DNA from: Granulosicoccaceae bacterium
Lineage (GTDB): Bacteria; Pseudomonadota; Gammaproteobacteria; Granulosicoccales; Granulosicoccaceae
Direction of reading: 5' to 3'
Length of the DNA: 6,917 nucleotides
Assembly: GCA_023301405.1 (NCBI GenBank)
Contig: JALZUX010000476.1
Coordinates: 1 to 6,917, forward strand
Shown here: positions 1 through 6,324 of the stretch, piece by piece
How positions within the stretch are numbered: position 1 is the stretch's first letter
Layout of the letters: every line of letters starts with the position of its first letter
Notes under the pieces: model-generated
Databases searched by the model: none
What the model was told of the DNA's origin: nothing
The model's input: the letters and a program-made list of their open reading frames with translations, nothing else
Program-made: the position numbers and the translations under genes

Positions 1-2218
1 CATGCTAGACATCACCGACAACTATATTGAAGGTGAAGTCGTTGCCCCCGCGCAAGTCGTTCGCCACGATGCAGATGATCCCTACCTGGTTGTCGCTGCA
101 GATAAAGGCACCGCCACCTTTTCAGACATCGCCAATGGCATCTCTGATGAATACGGGTTCTGGCTGGGTGATGCATTCGCTTCAGGCGGCTCAGTGGGGT
201 ACGACCACAAAGGCATGGGCATTACTGCCAAAGGCGCTTGGGAATCAGTGAAACGTCATTTTCGCGAATACAACCACGACACCCAGAAGGAAGAATTTAC
301 CGTGGTCGGCATTGGCGACATGAGTGGCGACGTATTTGGCAATGGCATGTTGCTATCGAAAAAAATTCGTCTGCTTGCAGCGTTTAACCACATGCATATT
401 TTCCTTGATCCAAATCCCGATGCGGCAACCAGCTTTATCGAACGCGACCGCCTGTTTAAGTTGCCGCGCTCCGGCTGGGAAGACTACGATGACACGCTAA
501 TATCTACTGGCGGTGGCATTTTCAGTCGCACGCTCAAATCAATACCACTCAGCAACGAAATTCAAACGGCATTCGGAATACAGCAAAGCCACATGGCGCC
601 AAACGAACTCATCAATACACTATTAAAAGCAAAAGTGGATCTGCTGTGGAACGGTGGCATCGGCACATACATCAAAGCATCAACAGAATCTCATGCGGAC
701 GCACAAGATAAAACCAACGACCCTCTGCGGGTAGACGCCGGTGAACTTCAATGTCGTGTTGTCGGTGAAGGTGGAAATCTAGGCTGTACCCAGTTAGGTC
801 GAATTGAATTTTCCGCCAAAAACGGAAAAATTTATACCGATGCCATTGATAACTCGGCAGGCGTTGATTGCTCAGATCACGAGGTCAATATAAAAATCCT
901 GGTCGATGGTCTGGTCACCACTGGCAGCCTGCCGGCAGCCAAACGCAGCGACCTGTTGGCCGACATGACTGATGAAGTATCAGCATTGGTATTACGCAAC
1001 AACTACATGCAAACACAGTGTGTCAGCCTGGCGCTTGCTGAAGCACCTGTACTATTAGAAGAGCATGCGCGATTTATGATGCACATGGAAACCAATGGCA
1101 AGCTGAATCGTGCCATCGAATTCCTTCCCGACACCGACACCATCGCAGAACGCAGCGCCAATAAACAAGGCCTGACCGCACCTGAACTGGCAGTCATAGT
1201 TGCCTATAGCAAAATGGACATCTACGAGCAACTGCGAGACTCCACACTGGTTGAGGATGCGTTCTTTGAAACAGAACTATTGCAGTACTTTCCAGATCAA
1301 CTAAGCAAAGACTTCACAGAGCAAACACTGCAACACCAGTTGCGCCGGGAAATCATTGCAACACAAGTCACCAATAGTCTGGTTAACCGGTTGGGGCCCA
1401 CCTTCCTGTTTCGCCTGCAAGACGAACTGGGCGCAACCACCACCGAGATTGCCGCCGCTTACGTTGCCGTGCGAGAACTATTTGGTATGCGTTCACTGTG
1501 GGAATCAATAGAACAATTAGACAACATCGTCGGCAATGAAACGCAAACAGAAATGCTGTTTATGGTGCGTGGCTGGGTTGAACGCGGCATACACTGGTTG
1601 GTTAAAAACCGCAGAGCGTCCAACGGCATTCAACCGATCGTCGACTACTTCGACACCGGAATCGCTGAACTTCAGGCAGCAGTACCAGAAGTCTTAGCCA
1701 AGCCCAATGAAGCAAGCTATCGTTCACGATGTCAACATTTCAGCGACGCTGGCGTACCCGACGACATCGCCGCATCGGTAGCCGCTGTAGTCCCCTTGTC
1801 ATCGGGCTTTGATATTCTTGATATCTCAAGAGCACCGGGTTCCGATTTAAAGTTAACCGCTGGTGTCTATTTTCAATTAAGCGATCACTTAGAAATTCAA
1901 TGGTTGCGAGAACAGATCAGTGTGCTGGATGTCAATAATCACTGGCATGCACTGGCAAAGTCAGCGCTTCGTTCTGACCTGCATTATCAGCAGCGTCATT
2001 TATGTGCAGAGATCATCGATACAATCGAAAAGCAAGAAACCGCCTCAGCAATGGTCGAAAACTGGGCCACGCAGACAGCAGGCAGGCTGGATGTTTATTC
2101 TCAGCGTTTAGCAGAAATAAAATCCGGTGGCAGCGCAGACTACGCCATGCTATCCCTAGCGGTAAACGAAGTGCACAAGTTACTGCAGTCAGACCGACCA
2201 CTGGCGGGATCTGACTAG
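1..2218 (+). CDS. NAD-specific glutamate dehydrogenase, large (GDH2/Bac_GDH) type, C-terminal part
   Basis: This is the 3' portion of a large NAD-dependent glutamate dehydrogenase, which oxidatively deaminates L-glutamate to 2-oxoglutarate and ammonium in the cytoplasm. The window shows 738 codons; family members are about 1,600 residues, so the N-terminal half lies off the left edge and the Met codon at position 2 is an internal residue, not the start. Visible within the fragment are the later part of the catalytic domain (DEYGFWLGDAFASGG at about 49-63), the dinucleotide-binding glycine motif VGIGDMSGDVFGNG (102-115), LDPNPD (135-140), WNGGIGTYIK (216-225), and the conserved block GEGGNLGCTQLGRIEFSAKN with DAIDNSAGVDCSDHEVNIKIL (about 255-300). 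From about 300 on it is the helical C-terminal region. The frame is intact to a TAG stop. Family assignment is firm. The coupling to amino acid catabolism is known for the family; regulation is not visible here. Confidence 0.96.
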   Translation, partial: MLDITDNYIEGEVVAPAQVVRHDADDPYLVVAADKGTATFSDIANGISDEYGFWLGDAFASGGSVGYDHKGMGITAKGAWESVKRHFREYNHDTQKEEFTVVGIGDMSGDVFGNGMLLSKKIRLLAAFNHMHIFLDPNPDAATSFIERDRLFKLPRSGWEDYDDTLISTGGGIFSRTLKSIPLSNEIQTAFGIQQSHMAPNELINTLLKAKVDLLWNGGIGTYIKASTESHADAQDKTNDPLRVDAGELQCRVVGEGGNLGCTQLGRIEFSAKNGKIYTDAIDNSAGVDCSDHEVNIKILVDGLVTTGSLPAAKRSDLLADMTDEVSALVLRNNYMQTQCVSLALAEAPVLLEEHARFMMHMETNGKLNRAIEFLPDTDTIAERSANKQGLTAPELAVIVAYSKMDIYEQLRDSTLVEDAFFETELLQYFPDQLSKDFTEQTLQHQLRREIIATQVTNSLVNRLGPTFLFRLQDELGATTTEIAAAYVAVRELFGMRSLWESIEQLDNIVGNETQTEMLFMVRGWVERGIHWLVKNRRASNGIQPIVDYFDTGIAELQAAVPEVLAKPNEASYRSRCQHFSDAGVPDDIAASVAAVVPLSSGFDILDISRAPGSDLKLTAGVYFQLSDHLEIQWLREQISVLDVNNHWHALAKSALRSDLHYQQRHLCAEIIDTIEKQETASAMVENWATQTAGRLDVYSQRLAEIKSGGSADYAMLSLAVNEVHKLLQSDRPLAGSD

Positions 2219-2556
2219 CCTTTAACACCACTAATTGGATAACTAAAGTGGCACCTATATTGGTGCCATTCGATCCAAAAATCATAATCACTATCAATGA
2301 CTCCGTTATTGACCCCTGCCCGACAGCCCTCACCTTAAACCACGAATACATCTGCGCCTAAAGCAATCGTATAACGTGCCTGGCCACTGATCGTTATTAT
2401 AGGCAACGGAAAATGTACAAATAAAAGGCCCACCGAGGCACGTCTAACAGAATGCCATACAGGAACACAACCGTCCCCTGTCAGCAAATACCCGATCACA
2501 GGATGTTTAGCCTGTAAATTCAAGCACAATGCCCAAAGATCAATTATCCTTCACAG
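2219..2556. other. Non-coding gap between glutamate dehydrogenase and the channel gene
   Basis: This gap of 338 bases has no convincing gene. A 64-codon reading frame on the minus strand (2335-2529) starts with TTG, lacks a well-placed ribosome binding site and resembles no family I know, so it is not called. The only clear structure is the hairpin at 2249-2268, close to the dehydrogenase stop. The gap presumably carries the end of the dehydrogenase transcript and the promoter of the channel gene, but I could not pick out a convincing -35/-10 pair. Confidence 0.6.
2249..2268 (+). terminator. Perfect 7-bp hairpin after the dehydrogenase stop, possible transcript end
   Basis: TGGCACC (2249-2255) and GGTGCCA (2262-2268) form a perfect 7-bp stem with a 6-base loop TATATT, about 30 bases after the dehydrogenase stop. 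The stem can be lengthened by one G-T and one A-T pair. The position suits a transcript terminator or 3'-end stabiliser. However, it is followed by only two T residues, not a U-tract, so intrinsic termination is weakly supported. The same bases also resemble a sigma-54 promoter, which is discussed as a finding. Confidence 0.35.
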
Positions 2557-3630
2557 ATGAATGATTTACTCACACGCGCCTTGTCAAACCTAAGCACGAT
2601 CAACTACCTGGTAATTGCTGTTAACCTTGCTTTGTTGCTCCTTGCAGGCCCGATTCTCGAACGGCTCGGCTCAAAATCAGGCAAAAGCCAGTTCGACTTT
2701 CAAGTCAATGTGCTGCGCGGGCTTAACCTCGCCATATTGGCCGCTGTTTGTTACAGCGCCTTTTACGGCAGCGCCAATGAGGACAACGGCCTAACTCTAA
2801 AAGTACTGTCGATTCTGGTGATTTTGTACCTGGCTTACCTTGCCTCTAACATTGCTAGCTACATTATGCGTCGTCGCTATGGCAAAGTTAGCACCTCCAA
2901 CGAAAGCATACAGATTTCCGATACTTATCACTCACGCATGTTAACGCTGGTTGTCAGCACCTTCATTGCTGTGGTTGCGCTAATCGCAGCCATTAGAATG
3001 GCAGGCTATAGCAGCCTGCTGGAAGCTGGTGGTGTTATCGGGTTTGTCGGGGTATTTCTAGCGCTAACGCAAGCAGCATGGGCACCCGACATCATCAGCG
3101 GATTGGTACTTCTTAACAGCGACATGGTCAGTGAAGGTGATCTGATTGAAATCGATAGCCCACCACTATTAGGTCGAGTGTTTAAAACCAAAATTTTTCA
3201 TACTGTACTTATAGATGTAGTCAACAATCATCGCGTAATGATCAGCAATTCAAAACTGCGCGGTCAAACAATCCAAAGTCTTTCTAAGTTTGCCTCTGCT
3301 CGCGGACTACGGGAAAAGCTGGTGTTTAAGATCGGCTACGACACCCGTCCAGCCGATGTTAAGAAAATGCTAAACGAAGCATTCGACAATGCCTGCAATA
3401 CCAACGATGGCAAACTCGACAAAACCCACCCGCTTGAAATTCGCATGCTCGACGCCGGTGATCACGCGATTGAGTGGGGCGTTTTTTATTATATAAAAGA
3501 GGTCAGCAGCCTAATTGCCACCCGCCAGCAACTGATGGAAGCTATACTTGACGTCTCAGTTGAGCACAATATATCACTGGCAACCCCTCAGACACATGTC
3601 GTCACCCGGGCAGACGCCGGACTGGCTTGA
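2557..3630 (+). CDS. MscS-family small-conductance mechanosensitive channel
   Basis: A 357-residue inner-membrane protein of the MscS family, which opens under membrane tension to release solutes during hypo-osmotic shock. Hydrophobic segments lie at about 16-35, 53-70, 80-103 and 128-150. The pore-lining helix region is at about 155-187 (GGVIGFVGVFLALTQAAW, then ISGLVLL). It is followed by the MscS beta-domain pattern: EGDLIEID (193-200), GRVFKTKIFHTVLID (206-220), then the family signature resembling 'VPNSK' as MISNSKLRGQTI (228-239). The C-terminal alpha/beta domain ends in ISLATPQTHV (339-348), matching the MscS 'ISFPYPQ' end. The four or so predicted N-terminal spans exceed the three of E. 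coli MscS. The ATG at 2557 is the only usual start: upstream in frame there is no ATG, GTG or TTG before a TAA at 2515. No clear Shine-Dalgarno precedes it. It appears monocistronic. Family call firm; ion preference and gating threshold unknown. Confidence 0.9.
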   Translation: MNDLLTRALSNLSTINYLVIAVNLALLLLAGPILERLGSKSGKSQFDFQVNVLRGLNLAILAAVCYSAFYGSANEDNGLTLKVLSILVILYLAYLASNIASYIMRRRYGKVSTSNESIQISDTYHSRMLTLVVSTFIAVVALIAAIRMAGYSSLLEAGGVIGFVGVFLALTQAAWAPDIISGLVLLNSDMVSEGDLIEIDSPPLLGRVFKTKIFHTVLIDVVNNHRVMISNSKLRGQTIQSLSKFASARGLREKLVFKIGYDTRPADVKKMLNEAFDNACNTNDGKLDKTHPLEIRMLDAGDHAIEWGVFYYIKEVSSLIATRQQLMEAILDVSVEHNISLATPQTHVVTRADAGLA

Positions 3631-3726
3631 GTGTTTTTATGCTACTGATTCGGCTATGAACGCCATCTGACTATCCCTGATAGCTACAGATTTTATTCGA
3701 TGGGGCTTGAAAACGCCTTTGCATCA

Positions 3727-3748
3727 TCAGCTTCGCTGAACCTCAGCG
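3727..3748 (+). other. Two mutually exclusive small hairpins
   Basis: TCAGC (3727-3731) can pair with GCTGA (3735-3739) across a 3-base loop. The same GCTGA, as part of CGCTGA (3734-3739), can instead pair with TCAGCG (3743-3748) across a 3-base loop. Both stems are perfect but short (5 and 6 bp). There is no T-tract after either. They lie 97-118 bases after the channel stop and about 250 bases before the binding-protein start, so they may belong to the channel transcript's 3' end or be chance. Confidence 0.25.
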
Positions 3749-3816
3749 CTGCCCTGCAAACTGCAAGCGACTAACACCTCTCAACTTTCTCACATTTTGG
3801 CAGTTTCAAAAATATT

Positions 3817-3838
3817 TGACATTTAAAATTTATTGTCA
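3817..3838. promoter_or_regulatory. AT-rich dyad TGACA-N12-TGTCA, candidate operator/promoter of the transporter operon
   Basis: The half-sites TGACA (3817-3821) and TGTCA (3834-3838) are perfect inverted repeats separated by 12 AT-rich bases (3822-3833), with a few further symmetrical positions inside. A perfect TTGACA (3816-3821) overlaps the left half. No good -10 hexamer sits 16-18 bases downstream of it; TACAAT occurs at 3850-3855, too far away for a standard spacer. The location about 160-180 bases before the binding-protein start suits a regulator site. The identity of any regulator is unknown. Confidence 0.3.
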
Positions 3839-3982
3839 TCCCAGCAACCCTACAATTCATGCCGTTTTCCGACTAACTATCAGGAATTGCACGCCCTATT
3901 CAGTGACCCTACAGCCTGCTGCAGTGTAGAATCGAGTCAAGCGCGGCCCTGCAGGCCTACATGTTTAACTCTTCTTGCACGC

Positions 3983-3988
3983 AAAGGA
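3983..3988 (+). promoter_or_regulatory. Ribosome binding site that fixes the TTG start of the binding protein
   Basis: AAAGGA is followed after 7 bases by TTG at 3996. This spacing is ideal for the TTG at 3996. It excludes the in-frame TTG at 3975, which lies upstream of the site and would add seven polar residues in front of the signal peptide. Confidence 0.8.
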
Positions 3989-3995
3989 CAATCAC

Positions 3996-5180
3996 TTGAA
4001 AACACTGTTTTCCGTTGCAGTACTCTCTACGCTCATCGGCTCGCAAACGCTGCTCGCCGCTGACGAAGTCAAAATCGGCTTTATCACTACCCTAACTACG
4101 GGTGCCGCCTCTATTGGCAAAGATCAGGAGAACGCCGTTAACCTGGCACTCGAGCACATTGGCAACACCATGGGCGGCAAGCCGGTTAAACTGATTATGG
4201 CTGATGACGGCTTCAAGCCCGAGGTAGGAAAACAAGCCACTGACAAGCTAGTCAAACAAGATGATGTTGATTTCGTTGCCGGTTATATCTGGTCCCACGT
4301 ATTACTGGCTTCCCGCAAATCAGTGCTCGATGCCGGTAAATTTTTAATCAGTGCTAACGCTGGCCCATCGCCGATAGCTGGCAAGCTTTGCCACGAAAAC
4401 TTTTTCTCTACGTCATGGCAAAATGATCAGACTCCAATGGCCATGGGTGAAACACTTAACAAACGTGGCGTAAAATCCCTTTATATAATGGCACCTAACT
4501 ATGCGGCAGGCAAAGACATGGTCGCCGGCGTTGAAAGAACCTTCAAAGGCGAGATCGTCGGGAAAGACCTGACTAAGTGGGGAAAAGATGCACAGCTTGA
4601 TTTCTCTGCAGAACTCGCTAAAGCGAAAGCATCGAACGCTGAGGGCATATTCGTTTTCTACCCCGGTAAAGCAGCCGGTGCGTTTATAAAGCAGTATGAG
4701 CAAGCAGGCCTGCGTGACGCCCTGCCTTTGTACACCGTATTCACCATTGATGCACTGTCACTCCCTAAGCTTCAGGAAGGCGGGCTGGACGGCGTTTTGG
4801 GATCACAAATGACGCAGTTCTGGAGTCCTGATCTCGACAATGACGCCAACAATAAATTTGTCGCTGACTTCCGCGCCAAGCACGGCAACTACCCTTCTTT
4901 TTATGCAGCGCAAGCTTATGATTCAATCCAGCTCATCAAAGCGGCTGTTGATGCGGTAGACGGTGATCTTGATAACATGGATGGTATGCGCACCGCGATG
5001 GAAAAAGCAGACTTCCCGTCAATTCGTGGCGAGTTCAGTTACGGCAATAATCACATGCCTATCCAGAATTTCTACACCCGCACCGTAGTTGAAGATGCAG
5101 ACGGCAACTGGACAACCACTATTGATGAAACTATTTTAGAAAATCATCAAGACGTATACGCGGCTGACTGCTCGTTATAA
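3996..5180 (+). CDS. ABC transporter periplasmic substrate-binding protein, LivK/Nba-like (Peripla_BP_6)
   Basis: A 394-residue type 1 periplasmic binding protein of the branched-chain-amino-acid (HAAT) importer family; it captures the solute and delivers it to the permease pair encoded next. The start is TTG at 3996, chosen for its ribosome binding site and because it gives a clean signal peptide: MKT at the N-terminus, a hydrophobic core to about residue 20, cleavage probably after TLLA (21) or the next Ala. The mature protein begins DEVKIGFITTLTTGAASIGKD, the usual first strand and ligand loop. Other family blocks are MADDGFKPEVGKQATDKL (68-85), AGYIWSHVLLA (95-105), SANAGPSPIAG (119-129), FFSTSWQND (136-144), MAPNYAAGKDM (165-175), VFYPGKAAGAFIKQYEQAGL and YAAQAYDSIQLIKAA. 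Cys132 and Cys392 could form a disulfide. The pattern recalls the Nba-like subgroup linked to aromatic-acid uptake more than LivJ/LivK, so the ligand is not settled. First gene of the operon. Confidence 0.92.
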   Translation: MKTLFSVAVLSTLIGSQTLLAADEVKIGFITTLTTGAASIGKDQENAVNLALEHIGNTMGGKPVKLIMADDGFKPEVGKQATDKLVKQDDVDFVAGYIWSHVLLASRKSVLDAGKFLISANAGPSPIAGKLCHENFFSTSWQNDQTPMAMGETLNKRGVKSLYIMAPNYAAGKDMVAGVERTFKGEIVGKDLTKWGKDAQLDFSAELAKAKASNAEGIFVFYPGKAAGAFIKQYEQAGLRDALPLYTVFTIDALSLPKLQEGGLDGVLGSQMTQFWSPDLDNDANNKFVADFRAKHGNYPSFYAAQAYDSIQLIKAAVDAVDGDLDNMDGMRTAMEKADFPSIRGEFSYGNNHMPIQNFYTRTVVEDADGNWTTTIDETILENHQDVYAADCSL

Positions 5181-5191
5181 CATAGCTCTAC

Positions 5192-5196
5192 AAGGA
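5192..5196 (+). promoter_or_regulatory. Orphan Shine-Dalgarno-like AAGGA after the binding-protein stop
   Basis: AAGGA lies 11 bases after the binding-protein stop codon and has no start codon at usable distance: the bases following are AAAATCACA and then the long inverted repeat. If the inverted repeat were removed between about 5204 and 5391, this site would stand 8 bases before the ATG of the permease gene. This is an inference from position only. Confidence 0.3.
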
Positions 5197-5205
5197 AAAA
5201 TCACA

Positions 5206-5379
5206 GGGGCGTGTAGGTGGCTGTCCGTGAACTAAGGTCGTTGCGAGGGTGTGAGGTTTCGAGTCAGAGTTGTGATCGATTGAGGCGAATAGTCATTGTT
5301 CCTTATCGAACTCATCGTAATAGCTGGCCAAAAGACCGCTCGCAGTAGACCATTCATTCTCAGACAGCCACCTTGCCCC
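5206..5379. repeat. Long imperfect inverted repeat, MITE-like element or intercistronic hairpin
   Basis: The gap between the binding-protein and permease genes is dominated by a long inverted repeat. Matched blocks, in order from outside to inside, are GGGGC (5206-5210) with GCCCC (5375-5379); AGGTGGCTGTC (5215-5225) with GACAGCCACCT (5363-5373), a perfect 11 bp; GGTC (5236-5239) with GACC (5348-5351); TGCGAG (5242-5247) with CTCGCA (5339-5344). The distances between blocks are nearly equal on the two arms (10 versus 11 bases, then 2 versus 3). The centre holds a weaker pairing, CGATTGAG (5277-5284) with CTCATCG (5311-5317). There is no open reading frame inside. Size, symmetry and lack of coding potential fit a non-autonomous MITE-type insertion. 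A native hairpin that limits read-through or protects the binding-protein mRNA is the alternative. No clear target duplication is visible. Confidence 0.6.
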
Positions 5380-5390
5380 CTTGCAGTGAC

Positions 5391-6314
5391 ATGGAATCCT
5401 CTCTACTTCTAATTCAGCTTCTAAACGGTCTGCAGCTTGGCATTCTATTATTCTTGTTGTCGGCGGGGCTAACCCTGACCTTTGGCATCATGGATTTCGT
5501 GAATCTTGCGCATGGATCGCTATACATGCTGGGTGCATTCTTTTGTGCATCCCTTACCATCTACACCAACTCATTCATACTCGCCATGCTAATCGCGTTA
5601 CCGCTAACAGCACTGGCGGGATATCTACTTGAAAGACTAGTCGTTCAGCATTTATACGATCGAAATCATCTTGATCATGTGCTGGCGACTTTCGGGCTTA
5701 TCCTTTGCATCGACACCATTGTGCATCTACTGTGGGGCCCCCAAGGCATTGCCATTCCACTGCCAGACTATCTCAACAGCCAGGTCGAATTAATACCGGG
5801 CGTTGTGTTACCCACATTCAGATTACTGATCATTGGTGTTGGACTGCTGGCCGCGCTGGGCCTGTACATAATGGTTAATCACACCCGTATCGGCATGCTA
5901 ATACGGGCTGGTGCTTCCAACCGCACGATGGTAGGTGCACTGGGCATCGATATAACCACACTCTTCTCTGGCGTGTTTGCATTGGGTGCAGCACTGGCGG
6001 GACTTGCCGGTATGTTAATAGCACCAATCACTGAAGCCTCTATCGGGATGGGCAGCGATATAATCATTACGACTTTTGTAGTGATCATTATCGGCGGCAT
6101 CGGTTCAATGAAAGGGGCATTTTTCGCCGCACTGCTGGTTGGATTAATCGACACCTTTGGGCGATCATTCCTTGATGATTTTTTCAAACTGTTGATGTCA
6201 AACGAAGCAGCTGAAACAGCAGCACCGGCTGTATCTGCGATGCTGGTATATATTTTAATGGCAGTTATTCTTGCGTTCAGACCGCAGGGATTATTTCCCC
6301 CACTGAGTCGGTAG
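5391..6314 (+). CDS. livH: LivH-like ABC transporter inner-membrane permease
   Basis: A 307-residue integral membrane permease of the branched-chain-amino-acid (HAAT) importer family, one of the two subunits that form the translocation path. It opens with the typical LivH N-terminus (LLNGLQLGILLFLLSAGLTLTFGIMDFVNLAHGSLYMLGAF, about 10-50). It continues with several hydrophobic helices, the cytoplasmic loop that meets the ATPase (RIGMLIRAGASNRTMVGALGID, about 165-186), GAALAGLAGML (199-209), the GGIGSMKGAFFAALLVGLIDTFGR segment (234-257) and the usual end FRPQGLF (295-301). Before the last helix lies an acidic and Ala-rich stretch (about 260-280) somewhat longer than I expect in LivH. The ATG at 5391 is preferred over an in-frame TTG at 5373, which falls inside the inverted repeat and would prefix six non-typical residues. 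No Shine-Dalgarno is evident before 5391. Substrate unknown; the symbol denotes family only. Confidence 0.92.
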   Translation: MESSLLLIQLLNGLQLGILLFLLSAGLTLTFGIMDFVNLAHGSLYMLGAFFCASLTIYTNSFILAMLIALPLTALAGYLLERLVVQHLYDRNHLDHVLATFGLILCIDTIVHLLWGPQGIAIPLPDYLNSQVELIPGVVLPTFRLLIIGVGLLAALGLYIMVNHTRIGMLIRAGASNRTMVGALGIDITTLFSGVFALGAALAGLAGMLIAPITEASIGMGSDIIITTFVVIIIGGIGSMKGAFFAALLVGLIDTFGRSFLDDFFKLLMSNEAAETAAPAVSAMLVYILMAVILAFRPQGLFPPLSR

Positions 6315-6324
6315 CCAAAATACA

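Larger units (their letters stand above)
3631..3995. other. Non-coding leader upstream of the transporter operon
   Basis: These 365 bases carry no gene that I can support. In order they hold: a short CTATC/GATAG hairpin (3671-3683) that may mark the end of the channel transcript; two overlapping alternative hairpins (3727-3748); an AT-rich stretch with a TGACA-N12-TGTCA dyad (3817-3838) that includes a perfect TTGACA hexamer; an 8-bp palindrome CCTGCAGG (3948-3955); and the ribosome binding site of the binding-protein gene (3983-3988). A 24-codon open frame at 3700-3774 looks coding-like in composition but has no ribosome binding site. The promoter of the transporter operon is expected here. 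Confidence 0.6.

Noticed and set aside
2..4. ATG at position 2 as the start of the glutamate dehydrogenase
   Set aside because: The protein begins in the middle of the catalytic domain, and the family is about 1,600 residues long, so the gene continues to the left of the window.
2309..2337. TTGACC as a possible -35 for the channel gene
   Set aside because: No acceptable -10 hexamer is found at 16-18 bases, and the site is about 220 bases before the start codon.
2013..2351. 112-codon open frame on the minus strand overlapping the dehydrogenase 3' end
   Set aside because: Most of it is antisense to a well-supported coding region and its product has no recognisable features.
2335..2529. 64-codon open frame on the minus strand in the gap after glutamate dehydrogenase
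   Set aside because: It starts with TTG, the nearest AAGGA on that strand is too far upstream, and the product resembles no known family.
3797..3829. TTGGCA (3797-3802) with TAAAAT (3824-3829) as a promoter for the transporter operon
   Set aside because: Each hexamer matches 5 of 6 consensus bases, but the 21-base spacer is too long for a standard promoter.
3833..4063. 76-codon + strand frame with TTG start spanning the operon leader and the signal-peptide region
   Set aside because: It is out of frame with the binding protein, which has a clear ribosome binding site and signal peptide. The product is Cys/Ser-rich and unlike any family.
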